The notes: generated by a model from the sequence alone, not told the origin. A stretch of 64,000 nt of DNA from Neurospora intermedia (GCA_037102815.1 BTPP01000007.1:2418001-2482000), one strand, 5' to 3'; shown: positions 23,570 through 34,549, counted from the stretch's first letter. A program made the numbers and translations.

Positions 23570-24843
23570 GGTAGCGGTTGTGATGATGTAATGCTGGGTG
23601 TTTGAGATAGTTCCACAAGATAGAGCGGTTGGGTTTGAAAAGTCTCAAGTCGTGGATGATAGAACCGTTGGCGGGTAATATATAGTTTGACTTTGTTTAC
23701 TCAGTGGATTCGTTTTCACTCAGGACAGTTCGAGGCGGCTGAGTTACTAGGTGATATGAAAGTTTGATGCGGATGAAGATTTGGATCCTGAAAGAGTCGT
23801 CACTGCCGCGAGCTTATATCTTATAAGTTTCTACTCAAGTGGAAGCCAAGTTCCCCGTGGTTCGGCTTTGTGACTTTCTTTACAGGGAACACAAATGACG
23901 CGCGGTAACAACGCATTGGCGCCCTCGACAAGTCGAGCTAGCACGATTTCGGGCCATAGACACAATAGGGTTCAGTGACGTTACGTGGTGTCGAGCGACG
24001 GGAGAACAGACGCCAGTCATGGAGCTGGTGCACTGATCGTGAGCCAATCGACAAGTTGGCCAAGGATCCAGGTGACACACGCCTAGCAAGGGCCAGTTGT
24101 GCGTAGGGCTCGTTGGCATGGGGACTGCTGGACACCCGCGACTGTAGCAAGGGTTCTGGTCTTTATTTATACCTTTTAGTCTGCTCGGTAGATGACGGCT
24201 AGCTACCCGTAAGGGTTCTCGAGTCATCTGCAAAATCTGATCACCCTGGGATATCTACAGATCACATTGCCGTAGAGGTAAGTGTTGTTTTTGTTTACTT
24301 TGTAACCGCCGGGAAAAGGAGAATGTGACGTCATGTTTGATTGGATGGCGTTGATGCTGGGCAAAGAGTGCAGAGGCCCAGACGACGAACGATTCCTGGA
24401 TTGGGCCAAGGACTTTTAACCGTGGCTGTGCAGCTTCCTTCGCTAGAGGTACTAGAGTAGAGGTAGGTAGTATTCCTGCCCTAGCTGTTTTGAAGTGGCG
24501 CGCGGCTGGCTGGCTGTGCCTTCAGCGGTTGGACTCACTCATTGCGAATCAATCGAGTGGCCCGTGCTCCTGCTATCTACAGGCACTCAGTTTCCACTGG
24601 ACTCACCACTGCAGGAGACGGGCGGGCAGCTTTTCGCTTTTTGTAAAGCGGGGTCTTCCGCGCACCAAAGAGTGGAGCTCGAAATTGGATGGGTCCAATC
24701 CAAAAGATTTTCAACCCCGCCATCCTTGGGCCACATTGTCGTCGCTGCCTCTGCCTCTGTTGACTCCTTTCTCTCTCACCAGGCATTCCTCACATCAACA
24801 TCCATCTCTCATCACCACTTCTCAATCCTCAAAATCCAGCAAA
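23570..24843. other. Divergent spacer between MARVEL and EF-1beta genes
   Basis: This holds both promoters. It contains three TAGAGGTA octamers (24273, 24444, 24458). The EF-1beta leader probably begins within the pyrimidine-rich stretch near 24740-24840. No ORF supported. Confidence 0.55.
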
Positions 24844-25934
24844 ATGGGCTTCACTGATCTCCTCACCGATGCCGGCCTTGCCGGTAAGCAACCCCCAACC
24901 TGCCGCTTGCGCTTGCGCCTGCGCCTGCGCTCGACGAGAAGCACAATCATGAAAGAAGGACTGGTCAACTAACGCGCTTTGGCATCAGTGCTCAACAACT
25001 GGCTCCTCACCCGCTCTTACGTTACTGGGTATGTATCACGGACTTCTCCATGATATGATGGTCACTTTCCTGCCCTTTCGAATGATGAACACACTGGTCC
25101 GTGTTGCTGAGCAGCTTAAGACCCTGCAAATGATTAACACAACAGCACTTTTGTGCACTTCTGACTCGAACCTCCTTCAACAACACATTGGATATACATC
25201 TATGCACGCTCTGGCTCTAGGCGAACACGCTCTTGCTAACGCGCAGCTCTGTATAGCTACACTGCCTCCCAGGCTGATGTCGCCGTCTTCAAGGCCCTGA
25301 AGGAGGCTCCCTCCGCCGAGAAGTACCCCAACGCTGCCCGCTGGTACAAGCACATCGCCACCTACGAGGATGAGTTCGCCACCCTCGCCGGCGACTCCTC
25401 TGCCCCCTACACCACCTACGGCCCTGATGTCGCCGAGGTCACCATCAACCCCGCCAAGGCCCCTGAGGCTGCTGCCGAGGAGGAGGAGGAGGATGTCGAC
25501 CTTTTCGGCTCCGACGATGAGGAGGAGGACGCTGAGGCTGCCCGCATCCGTGAGGAGCGCCTTGCTGCTTACCGCGAGAAGAAGGCTGCCAAGCCCAAGA
25601 TCGCTGCCAAGTCCATCGTCACCATGGATGTCAAGCCCTGGGGTAAGTTTTCCTTTCTTCCGCCGTGTACACGCGAAGCATTTGTGCTAATCCGGTCGTT
25701 ACAGATGATGAGACCGACATGGTTGCTCTTGAGGCTGCCGTCCGTGGCATTGAGAAGGATGGTCTCGTCTGGGGTGGTTCCAAGCTCGTCCCCGTCGGCT
25801 TCGGTATTAAGAAGCTCCAGATCAACATGGTCATTGAGGACGAGAAGATCTCCCTCGATGAGCTCCAGGAGGAGATCGCTGGATTCGAGGACTACGTCCA
25901 GTCCACCGATATCGCTGCCATGCAGAAGCTCTAA
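24844..25934 (+). CDS. Translation elongation factor 1-beta (eEF1B alpha)
   Basis: Four exons: 24844-24883, 24989-25028, 25257-25642 and 25705-25934, giving 231 residues. The N-terminus is GST-C-like ([20 protein letters not shown], then [16 protein letters not shown]). A Glu/Asp-rich linker follows ([17 protein letters not shown]), the usual CK2-type acidic site. The C-terminal guanine-exchange domain (from about 145) includes [16 protein letters not shown] and ends DIAAMQKL. It recycles eEF1A-GDP to eEF1A-GTP. Codon use is strongly C-biased, as expected for a highly expressed gene. Two tiny 40-nt exons hold the start; intron 2 is the longest at 228 nt. Confidence 0.97.
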
Positions 25935-27122
25935 GCTTTGGCTGAGAGTTTGATTGCAGAGGCATGAACAAGTTATGAATCTAATGATACCAGATGTTGC
26001 CATTTGAATGTCTGTTCATAATTGCTTTGAGCCGTGCTTGTGTTCTGATGTGACCCTTCGTACGAGGGTAACGAAACTACTATACATCCTTGATCGCGAG
26101 CGTTAAATTGTTGGAGTGACGGGTTAGTACCTGTCGAGGCGATCGCGCATGGCCTAGAGCGGTGTGCCCATCTTGCTGCGTCCCTTGACGACGGGACTAT
26201 GGCCATTAAAATCCATAGGTATGTGCGTGAACATGCCAAATACAAGTTGAGAGGGTCGAAGCTGAATTGTTACGCCGAGGACATGAAGATGGCAGCAATG
26301 AAGAAAATATACGGTCTCGGTCGCTCTTGGCTCATCCTTGCATTTGTCTCAGTCTTTTTCTTCAACCTGCGCAAGTCACTCTAATTTTCCAGCTGACCAT
26401 GAGCGAGCGAAAGAAAGACATATGATGTCGAGGAGCTTAGAAATGGAGCGTTGGTCAGTTGAAGGTTGGCAAAGTAAAGTAAAGATACACCTCATGAACT
26501 GGAAGACAGTAACTACTAATCCGTCAAACTCGGATATACCTTCAGTGCTTCGTAAGGAGCATCGTATACCTTTTTGTGCCTTGTTGTAAGGCCAGGCTAT
26601 CTGCATAGCCTTCTTTGGTACTTGAGCGAGGCAAGCCTGCCATGAGGTTGGCACAAAGTTGACACACCGGATTTTGGTACGAGTTCGAGTGTATTAGACA
26701 AACGCGGGATCCGGTGAAGTTGCACCTGGTGAGCGACGACTTCCTTTTGCACGCCACCGGCGGCTTCTTGAGAAACTTTACTCACGAACCGCAGCTGCTA
26801 CGTGATGCCGCCAGGTTTGGCTTCGAAAGGTGCTTCCCAATACTAACGGCTGCGTCAGGATTAGGAACAATATCGGGGGTGAACTGAAGGGCTGCACCAG
26901 GGACTTCGCTTACACGTCTCTGGCACGGGGGGAAAAAATGTCGTTTATAACCAAGGTGCTTCGACTTTGCCAAATCCCCTTCCTCGTCTACTCTTTGCCC
27001 TTCTTATTGTTCTTGTTATTCACTACCCTAGTCCTCATCTCAGAATCCCGGGCCAGAAGAAGGACTACCGTCGGCAGGCAAATATACAAGCCATTCCTGC
27101 AAGTTTAGGAGAATCAATCGAA
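25935..27122. other. Spacer downstream of EF-1beta
   Basis: It includes the EF-1beta 3' flank. A hydrophobic 57-codon frame starts at an ATG at 26938 (IPFLVYSLPFLLFLLFTTLV) just before the hypothetical ORF; it may be an upstream exon of that gene or chance. Nothing else supported. Confidence 0.4.
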
Positions 27123-27728
27123 ATGATAGAGGGAACTTTTGCTGTCAACGTCCATGACTCTCACCTCAACCTTTTACGCCTCTGCCTCAGGGCCATTGGC
27201 TGTTCCTTTGCGCTTCCTGTCGCCTTGGCTGTGCTCTGCAAGAAGGCTCTGTTCGCATCACTAGAGATGATCTTCCATGTTCCTATCCGACTCCGCTGCC
27301 TCTTTTCTGCCCGAGCCAGTCAACACCTGGCCGTTGAGATTCAAAAGCAGGCTCATCAGTATGCTAGCCCGAAGGGCTCTGCAGACAGCCTTCCTTCGCT
27401 CATCTCACCCGGTTCGTCGACATACAGCTCACACATTGGCGACTTTGACCTCGATCCCAACGACGACGACGACAATGAGCTCCCTTCGCTTCCTTATATC
27501 CCTCCGACACCTGAGGATACCAAGCGGTGGGTCGAACTCTCTGCTGAAGCCCGTCGCAGGGTAGCAAATGTGCAGCTAGACGATTTGAACTGGATATCAT
27601 GGAGTCCGCCCCCAGTCCCCGTTTGCCGTCGCGTGATCTGCCAAAGGGTATCCCGGAGTGGAGGGAGGAATGGAGCGACTTCGACTTGCCTCCGAATCCT
27701 CCAAATATCCCGACGTCAGAGAGATTGA
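27123..27728 (+). CDS. Hypothetical protein with an RW...LNW motif (first copy)
   Basis: Not recognised. The frame is open from about 26967, but the first in-frame ATG is at 27123, giving about 201 residues. There is a hydrophobic stretch (GCSFALPVALAVLCKKALF), then an acidic DPNDDDDNELPSLP run, then a motif PYIPPTPEDTKRWVELSAEA...DDLNW. The last part overlaps the next ORF in another frame, which carries a second copy of the same motif. The tail after DDLNW (SPPPVPVCRRVICQ...) looks non-coding in composition, suggesting the real protein leaves this frame by a splice or an old frameshift near 27590. Confidence 0.4.
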   Translation: MIEGTFAVNVHDSHLNLLRLCLRAIGCSFALPVALAVLCKKALFASLEMIFHVPIRLRCLFSARASQHLAVEIQKQAHQYASPKGSADSLPSLISPGSSTYSSHIGDFDLDPNDDDDNELPSLPYIPPTPEDTKRWVELSAEARRRVANVQLDDLNWISWSPPPVPVCRRVICQRVSRSGGRNGATSTCLRILQISRRQRD

Positions 27729-27811
27729 GAAGATGGTGGGGTGAAGCTACTGAAGAGGACCGCGCCCGGATCAATCGTATCAGCACTGACGGGTTGAACT
27801 GGCGGACGTGA
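27599..27811 (+). CDS. Hypothetical ORF with second RW...LNW motif
   Basis: 70 codons from an ATG at 27599, overlapping the previous ORF in a different frame. It contains PNIPTSERLRRWWGEATEED...TDGLNW and then stops three codons later. Spacing and residues parallel the motif in the upstream ORF (P-x-IP, RW, E..R.R, D-x-LNW), so this looks like a tandem internal duplicate. It may be the 3' exon of the same gene; I found no intron of normal length joining them. Confidence 0.4.
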   Translation: MESAPSPRLPSRDLPKGIPEWREEWSDFDLPPNPPNIPTSERLRRWWGEATEEDRARINRISTDGLNWRT

Positions 27812-28739
27812 GGTCCTCCTTCCCAGTCCTTCTGTGACGGAGAGCCAGTCGTTGGGTCTGGGATTGGCCCTTAGGTTGCTGGAAATGGCGACGATGGCCT
27901 TCCATACGGAACATGTGCGACTGGTAAAAGCGAACGGACGTTGCACAAGCCGATAGTGGACCAGCAGTCACTTGCACAACGACACCCTCAGAATGGATTG
28001 CCATCTTGGGAAGAGATCCCATCCTCGCATGAAGTGCTTGAGTATGCCGTTTCGGATACAGTTCACGCAAACTTGTTGCTGGTTGTTGCAATCTCCTCGG
28101 CCGCAGAGCAATCTCGGGACGACAGTGAGACAAGCTTTTGTCAAGCATCGTACAAATAAATAAAGCGAATGTCACACAAGTATGAACTGGATATACGGTT
28201 GGGCCATGTTGGCTTTTGTGGGCGCCTCGTCTGGTTGGTAGATTGACGACGGTTTCTGTTTTCGGAGATGGATCAACATGGGCGTGAATTTTTAGACCTC
28301 TCTCCGAAGCGCAACTTGGGACAGGTCACGTAAACGTGAGTATGACCCGTGCTTGATTTGCACAGCAAGGCGCTCATTACCGTGAATAGATATTGCTAAC
28401 GTATCTCCACGTCTTTAGGAACGACAAATGACTTCGACTCCCATTATGTGGCTGTTGGACGTGGATGTTGATACCAGCTTGGAATATGCTGCACTGAAAT
28501 TTGATGATAGTTGGCTGCCTCGAGCATTGCGAGATGATTCCAGGCGCATGACAGCGACTTTACACGACTGTCGCAGCGTGCATGCTTCAAGGCTACGGCC
28601 TGACGAGAAAAACGTGACAAGAGGAGCGAATCAGTATCATTGTACAGATTTTCTTAACGTGGCATAGGGGCCTACATCAGTCTAGACCACACAACCATTG
28701 TTTTTCAGGAGTCGATATCTCCACAAACACAATATTGGC
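27812..28739. other. Spacer with a possible short spliced transcript
   Basis: A textbook intron signature lies at 28336-28418: donor GTGAGT, CTAAC about 25 nt before the end, acceptor TTTAG. It is followed by a 79-codon frame from an ATG at 28428 to 28667 (starts MTSTPIMWLLDVDVDTSLEY). No upstream exon frame stays open across the intron, so it could be a leader intron, a non-coding RNA, or chance. Confidence 0.25.
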
Positions 28740-29772
28740 CTATGATCTCCCGTCGGAAGATGTGGACGGCTCAAGCTCTGGTCTTTCGTCTTTATGGTTT
28801 TTATTTTCAGGCGAGTGATACCCAAATGCGTCGGTGTGGGATCTCTTCCGTTCAGACGGCTTGTCCTTCGTGAGCGGTGCGGAACGAACAACGGGTTTAC
28901 TCATGATAACATAATCCGGCATCACTACCTTCCCTGACCGGAACTTCCTTGGTCCAGGTGAAATGTCATCCGTCCCAAACCCGTGCCTTTTGTAAAAGCC
29001 AAGGGCACGTTTGTTGGATAGGAAACATGTCAACATCACTTTTGTGATCGGAGGCAAATTAGTGGCCACAGTCACATGGAATCCCATCAACAGTGAACCG
29101 AGTCCGGAGCTGTGGCAGAGAAGTAGTCAGCGAGAGAACTGGTTAGTGTAGGAGTACATACATGGCTGTTTGGCCATCTTTGCACATGATGGACCATGAC
29201 ACGGCGCGTGATGGAGGGATGAATTTTTGTTTTATTCTTCATCTTTTCCCCCCCCCCCCCCCCCCCCCCTTTTTTTTTTCTTATTTTTTGGCTTCTTACC
29301 CCTGTAGCTCCGGCTTGAGATGAATTTCGTAGCAGTAGACGACCGGCTGACCTTCTTCATACGTAGGCATCAAGGACGTGAAAGCACGTATAGAACCGGA
29401 CGAGCCGTCTTTGACCAGGACGTAGCGAAGATCGGGCGATCTCATTTCTTCCATCTTCTTCCTGGGTTGCCATTTATCTTTGGAGTTTTGGTAGTCATCG
29501 TAGCTAGTCTCTTTGATCAGGTCGAAGCATGCTTTGAGTTCCTCCTCGCTGAGCTTCCCGGACTGGACCAAGCTAATGGTGTACTTGGTGTCGGTTTTGG
29601 GATGCGACCATTCGGTGGTCCAGGGTTTTGGTGGTAGTTGCGCTGGCGATGAGGGGTGTAGTTTCGAGGATGTTACGGATGGTTGGAGATAGTTGGCGAT
29701 GAACTCTTTGTCTGTTTGGCGATTTGCCCTCTCGATGGGGCTCGTTGGCGCCCGTTGGCGTTTTGGTGCCAT
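28740..29772 (-). CDS. N-alpha-acetyltransferase NatD (Nat4/NAA40)
   Basis: Two exons, 29300-29772 and 28740-29109, giving 280 residues. A GNAT fold with the acetyl-CoA loop formed exactly at the splice: ELQ/GSGLGSLLM (Q-x-x-G-x-G). Family-typical blocks are ACFDLIKETSYDDYQNSKD, KWQPRKKMEEM, RYVLVKDG, VVYCYEIHLKPEL, KVMLTCFLSNKRALGFYKRHGF and a short PDYVIMSKP. NatD acetylates the N-terminal serine of histones H4 and H2A. The C-terminus after about residue 230 is a charged, probably disordered tail. The 190-nt intron carries a C(22)T(10) run. Divergent from the LYRM2-like gene. Confidence 0.92.
29248..29279. repeat. C(22)T(10) homopolymer pair inside the NatD intron
   Basis: Twenty-two C followed by ten T on the plus strand; in the NatD transcript this is A(10)G(22), downstream of the 5' splice site. 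It is likely prone to length change and could form a G-quadruplex or triplex. Confidence 0.95.
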
Positions 29773-30263
29773 TGGCGTATGGAAGTTGGTGTCACGCGCT
29801 CGCTCGTGGTGGGATTGGATGAAGTCTGATGTCGCGTTGAAGTTGAGGGTTTGACGGCGTGGAACCCGAATGCTTAGTTTCTATAGCAAGCAGCTCTGTA
29901 AATGACGAAAACACTTTGAATCCTCGATTTCCACTTCCCGCCCAGGACCGCAGCACCACATAAAGCAACGGATGCTATGATATCAACATACAAAGGGGAG
30001 GTTGAAGCCACTTCTACGTGATGCCTCATCACACAAAGGTACTTTGTATCTGCTGCAGGGCCTTTCCTATTGAAGCATAGACTAGTGTGCAGAAGTATCT
30101 TACCCCGACTTTCCTACCACACACTTCAATCTGGTAGCTGCCAAGCCTGATCTGCTTGCTCCCTTCACTCATCCAAAGGAGTATTCTAATCAGCAAAGCT
30201 CAGGCTATGAATCAACCAATCTCATCACAGGCACAAACTTCACCCGCATAACACCCCATTTCC
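29773..30263. promoter_or_regulatory. Divergent promoter, NatD / LYRM2-like
   Basis: 490 bp between two divergent starts. No recognisable element beyond short AC/GT-rich stretches. Confidence 0.5.
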
Positions 30264-30739
30264 ATGAACCGCCCAGCACCACTTCTACGGTGCTTGCCAG
30301 CTCTGCGGCTTTGCATTCGGGGATATGCAAGCCGCCCGCGGCCTCGTCTGGGGGACACACTGAGTTTGGAACATGTAAGTTGCTCCCACTCAGCTCGTGA
30401 TGAGGATGAGTTTTCCAATCTACCGTCTCTACTTAGTTTCTCCAAAGAGCCCGAGTTTTGGCCTTGTACCGCACCATCATGCGAGCAACCCGCCGGATCC
30501 CGGACCCGGCCACGCGTGCCGAGACGAGAAGGATGGCCCGCGCCGAATTTGAGAGAAACCGCCATGTCACTGACCTTGTTCGTATTCCTTCTTGTCCAAT
30601 TTCTCATTTTTTTCTTTTGCTTGCGTCCCTTTTGCTACTGACGCTGGCCTGTCTCACTCATAAGGACCATATTCGCTATCTGCTCTCGACAGGCAAGACA
30701 GAATGGGAAAATATGGAGAGGTATATTGATGGTCTGTAA
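30264..30739 (+). CDS. LYR-motif mitochondrial protein, LYRM2-like
   Basis: Three exons, 30264-30374, 30437-30577 and 30665-30739, giving 108 residues. An Arg-rich N-terminus (PLLRCLPALRLCIRGYASRP) looks like a mitochondrial targeting sequence. The LYR signature is in RARVLALYRTIMRATRRIPD, followed by ARAEFERNRHVTDLDHIRYL and a final STGKTEWENMERY. This spacing matches LYRM2 of animals, which is linked to respiratory complex I. Intron 2 needs the uncommon donor GTTCGT; using it restores the exact family length between RNR and IRYL, which supports it. Confidence 0.88.
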
Positions 30740-31153
30740 CTGTAGAAGAGACCATATCTGGCCTCGGCCTTCACCTACCGAAGAACCGTTCTCTTGTTCA
30801 TGGGTCGCATTCCTTGTCATTTGGCTGGAGCCGTGTGCGCTGGTATCATCCACACGACCAGACCGTTGCTGGGTTCGGTTTATCCCAAGCTCGTTGCTGA
30901 ATCGCCATGACGGGCCATCGCTTAAGGTGGGCGACAAAAAAAGGGCCCGTTGAATGCCAGGGCTGATAAACACGTCCCCGTATCGGCATGCGAGTCGGCG
31001 CTCGTTGTTCAAGATGGTCCTTTCGCCTAACGTATCGTACAGCCTAATCCTTCTATGTAGACCCGAAAATAAAACCACAAGACCATGAGCGTTGTTGAGC
31101 GCTCGTTGTGCACACCACGTGCCACTCCACTGTCGATGTCGTCATCGTCATGT
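30740..31153. other. Convergent spacer LYRM2-like / bL36m
   Basis: Tail-to-tail 3' regions. Nothing identifiable. Confidence 0.55.
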
Positions 31154-31658
31154 TCACCGGTAGCCCTGGCGCTGCTTGTGTCTGGGATTCGCAGGGCAGA
31201 TGATGTAGAGGTAGCCGTTTTGCCTCTTGTTGGCCTTACGACGCACGACCTGTATAGATGTCGGGTTGACGGATCAGTCTGGGTCCCTACCTAAAACCTC
31301 CATACCCGCCGGCTTCTCTAGATATTTCAAGGGCCAGATATATATATATATATATATATATATATGCTGTGCTTCTCACCTTGCAATGCTCGCATCGCTT
31401 CTTGATAGCGGAGTGAACCTTCATGCCCCTCGATTGCTGCTTCGATTGCAGGCCGTTCTTGGCGCTTTGTGACACGGCGACGGGTCTGTTATGGGAGCAC
31501 ATGGGCGTGCAAATGTGGCGGGAGAGGAGACCTTGGGAGAGGCATCGTGTCTGGTTTGTCGAGACAACGGTCTTGGTGGTGTTGACGGCAGTCGTGCGAG
31601 GAGCGGCGAGAGAGAGCGCGCGCATCGAGGATGCGAGCGATCGGAAGAGGTTCGACAT
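31154..31658 (-). CDS. Mitochondrial large-subunit ribosomal protein bL36m
   Basis: Two exons, 31380-31658 and 31154-31249, giving 124 residues. The first about 75 residues are Ser/Thr/Arg-rich with no acidic residues, as in a mitochondrial presequence plus linker. The mature part is bL36: GMKVHSAIKKRCEHCK joined to VVRRKANKRQNGYLYIICPA, then NPRHKQRQG. The zinc-type ligands CxxC...C...H of C+ type bL36 are all present (CEHC, IICPANPRH). It belongs to the mitoribosome large subunit (yeast homologue Rtc6). The intron falls between CEHCK and VVRRK and is largely a TA repeat. A scan of the first exon alone reads into TYIYIYIY, which is intron. Confidence 0.93.
31338..31365. repeat. (AT)14 dinucleotide repeat in the bL36m intron
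   Basis: A perfect 28-nt AT/TA run inside the 130-nt intron of the bL36m gene, close to the 5' splice site. Confidence 0.97.
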
Positions 31659-32705
31659 GGTGACTGGTTGGTACTATCAAGAGCGGTCGCCTGTAGTCGA
31701 AAGTAAGCCTTCCTGCCTGCCTGCCGTTGTTAGGTTGAATCTTGACGCCGTCGAGGTGCTCGTCGCTGGGGTCGCTGGGGCGCGCGAAATCGAATTGTCT
31801 GCCGGCCCGTCAATCGACAGTGTGGGGTCCGATCAAGCAACGTTATGCGACTTTCGTTTGGCTGCTTAAAGCGTATAAATGCCTAAATGTTTGCACTGTG
31901 AGAGCTCATGCCTCTTTCTATGCAACTTCACAGGCCAAAACACACCGAGCCCGCCGCCAAGCACCTTTGATAAGCACAACTTACCTGATAGTATCTGGAG
32001 TAGAGGACCAAGTGAAGAGAGTTGCAGTTATGGAGTAGCCAAGCTCTGTCTAAGCAGTACACTAGTACCTTGTCCCCCGCAACCTTCACAGGGGGGTGGC
32101 TCTTCTTCACGCTGGGAGCCCACTGTAAACCCGCCATTGATGTCGTCTCTCCAAAGTGGAAGTACACCACCCAACTTAACCTTCCCATCTCGTCGTCCAC
32201 CACCTCTCCACGGTGACGAAACAAGCCGACAGGTGAATGCCGTCACGGAGCTGCCGATACGGACCAGAACAGAACTGAAGCTTACCTACCTCTCTCCGCC
32301 CATCGAATATCCATACTCGCTGTGCCACTCTCTTGTGCTCTCGGTAACATCCCCGTCCTCGTCAGGCGCCCGTTCGGCTTGCACCACCACCACATCGCAA
32401 ACCAATTCCACCATCTCAGCGACCTTGGAAACAGCACCCTTAAGCTCGCCCGGTCGCCCGCTTCTGCGTCTTATCTTGTCTATACATAAACAAGCCTCCA
32501 GCATATACCAGTCCATAACCTAATATCAAGCAGCGCCGCGCCCTGGCACTTCCCTTCTTGCCCTTTAGTCGCATCCCGCCGCTACCTCTAGCGTCAACTC
32601 GAGCCAACGACCTAGGCGCCTCGCCTCCCGAACAGAATCCTCAAGACCGCGACTCTTCAATTTCCTCCGTCCCAGATCTTCGTGTTGCCGACTGGCATTG
32701 GCACA
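31659..32705. promoter_or_regulatory. Divergent spacer bL36m / DCAF7 homologue
   Basis: About 1.05 kb holding both promoters and probably a long C-rich leader for the WD40 gene. A 214-codon frame (31879-32523) is Ser/Pro/Thr-rich with no domain and looks like leader sequence. Confidence 0.5.
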
Positions 32706-34549
32706 ATGAACCAGCAGTCACAGCAATATCAGCCGGCGCGCCGACCGAGTGCCTATGCCTCCCACGGCGACGAGCTTCACATGTCGGCACATCAGGCCCA
32801 CTTGTCGTCGCCCCGCGAGTACGCGTCCTCCGGCGCACCACATATCAAGCTCGAGCAGATGCCCTCGAGCCCCCCCAATATGCAGGGCTATCAAAGCGCT
32901 GGTGCCGTACCCAATGTTCTGCAGCCCGGAGGCATGTCGTCTCGTCCGCCCGTCATGCAGTCCAACACGGCTCCCACTCTCCCCACGATGCAGCAGTCGG
33001 CCGACTACAAGTCCCACGGCTATGAGCGCTCCAGCCCTGCTACCTTGGCCTCAAATTCCTATGACGGCGGGAACTCGCCCTATTCCGCCTACAACCCGAC
33101 TCCTCCAGGTGGCAGCTCTTCGTCGCAATACATGTCTCCCGCAAGCACCAACAAGTACGCGGCCGCTTCGTCATCTCGCAACGTCTCCAACACCCCGCTG
33201 GGACTGTCTGATATCCGGCCTCGGGCCGATTCCACCCTCTCTGATGGCATGCTGCCCGGTAGCCAGGCCTACGAGTTGGCCAATCCCCAGTCTCGCACCA
33301 GCAACTACATGGCCCCTTGGGCTACGTACTCGTTCGACTGGTGTAAGTGGCGTCCCAGCGCAAACAGTGCCGGGAAATTGGCCATTGGCAGCTACTTGGA
33401 GGATGGCCACAACTATATCCAGATCTTGGAGGCCAATTTGACGCAGACACCACCCGATGTATATGTCCCGGGCACCTCCAAGTACTCCATGGACTTCACC
33501 CGCACCGCCGAGGCCACACACTCATACCCCGTAACGCGCCTGTTGTGGGAACCTCCTTCATCCCAGAAACAATCCACAGACCTGCTTGCTACCTCCGGGG
33601 ACCATTTGCGGCTGTGGTCACTTCCAGCTGACCCCGTGGTCCCCACCAGTGGCTCTTCGATCACGTCGAGAAGCGGCCGTGACGCCCCCATCACCAAGCT
33701 CACTCCCCTAGCCCTCTTGTCCAACTCCAAGACGCCCGATCATACAGCTCCTCTGACCTCGCTCGACTGGAATACCGTTCAGCCTAGCTTAATCATCACA
33801 TCAAGTATCGACACTACGTGTACCATCTGGGATATCCCATCGTTGACGGCCAAGACTCAGCTTATCGCCCACGATAAGGAGGTGTACGACGTTCGCTTCT
33901 GCGCAAACAGTGTAGATGTGTTTGTAAGCTGTGGCCAGGACGGCAGTGTGCGCATGTTCGATCTCCGGAGCCTTGAGCACAGTACCATCATTTACGAGCC
34001 CACAGGCAAGGAAGAGCGTGGTAAGTGTCATTTGTCGGCCTTTCGTTGGTCCCTATCTCTACAACAAACTAACCCATGTATTTAGATGCCAATGGCGGCC
34101 GGATCAGTCCTACGCTGGCTCAGCAAACCATGTCGCACCCCCCACCCCTCCTGCGACTGGCCACGTCTCCGCATGACCAACATTTACTCGCAACTTTCGC
34201 GATGGATTCCAATGTAATCAGGATACTCGACGTTCGCCAACCAGGGCAGGCGTTGCTGGAGCTTCGGGGCCATGGGGGTTCCTTAAACTGCATTGAGTGG
34301 TCGCCCACCCGGAGAGGCACGCTTGCTTCGGGTGGTGACGACTGCCAGGTGCTCATTTGGGACTTGCTCAACCAGCCCTCCGGACTGACCCCGGCAGGCC
34401 AGCCTGATAACGTGAGGAGTCCTGTGGCTAGTTGGCAGTGTGACTACGAGGTCGGGAACCTTGGATGGGTTCCTCCAATGGGCAATGGCGAGTATGGCGA
34501 TTGGTTGGGAGTCAGCGCAGGGCGCGGTGTTTGGGGTGTTCGGTTCTAG
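32706..34549 (+). CDS. WD40-repeat scaffold protein, DCAF7/WDR68 (TTG1/AN11) family
   Basis: Two exons, 32706-34020 and 34086-34549, giving 592 residues. The first about 205 residues are Gln/Ser/Pro-rich and disordered; animal DCAF7 (about 342 residues) lacks them. The WD40 core is unmistakable: YSFDWCKWRPS, DLLATSGDHLRLWSLP, PLTSLDWNTVQPSLIITSSI, DTTCTIWDIPSLTAKTQLIA, HDKEVYDVRFC, DGSVRMFDLRSLEHSTIIYE, and after the intron HHLLATFAMDSNVIRI-like and DDCQVLIWDLLNQ blocks. Family members are scaffolds binding DYRK kinases and CUL4-DDB1 ligases in animals and bHLH/MYB complexes in plants. The frame is open upstream of 32706 but only via a GTG, so the ATG at 32706 is taken. Confidence 0.95.

Noticed and set aside
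31423-31869. 148-codon frame antisense to bL36m exon 1
   Set aside because: Overlaps a well-supported gene on the other strand and has no domain.
31879-32523. 214-codon frame upstream of the DCAF7 homologue
   Set aside because: Ser/Thr/Pro-rich with no motif; more likely leader of the WD40 gene.
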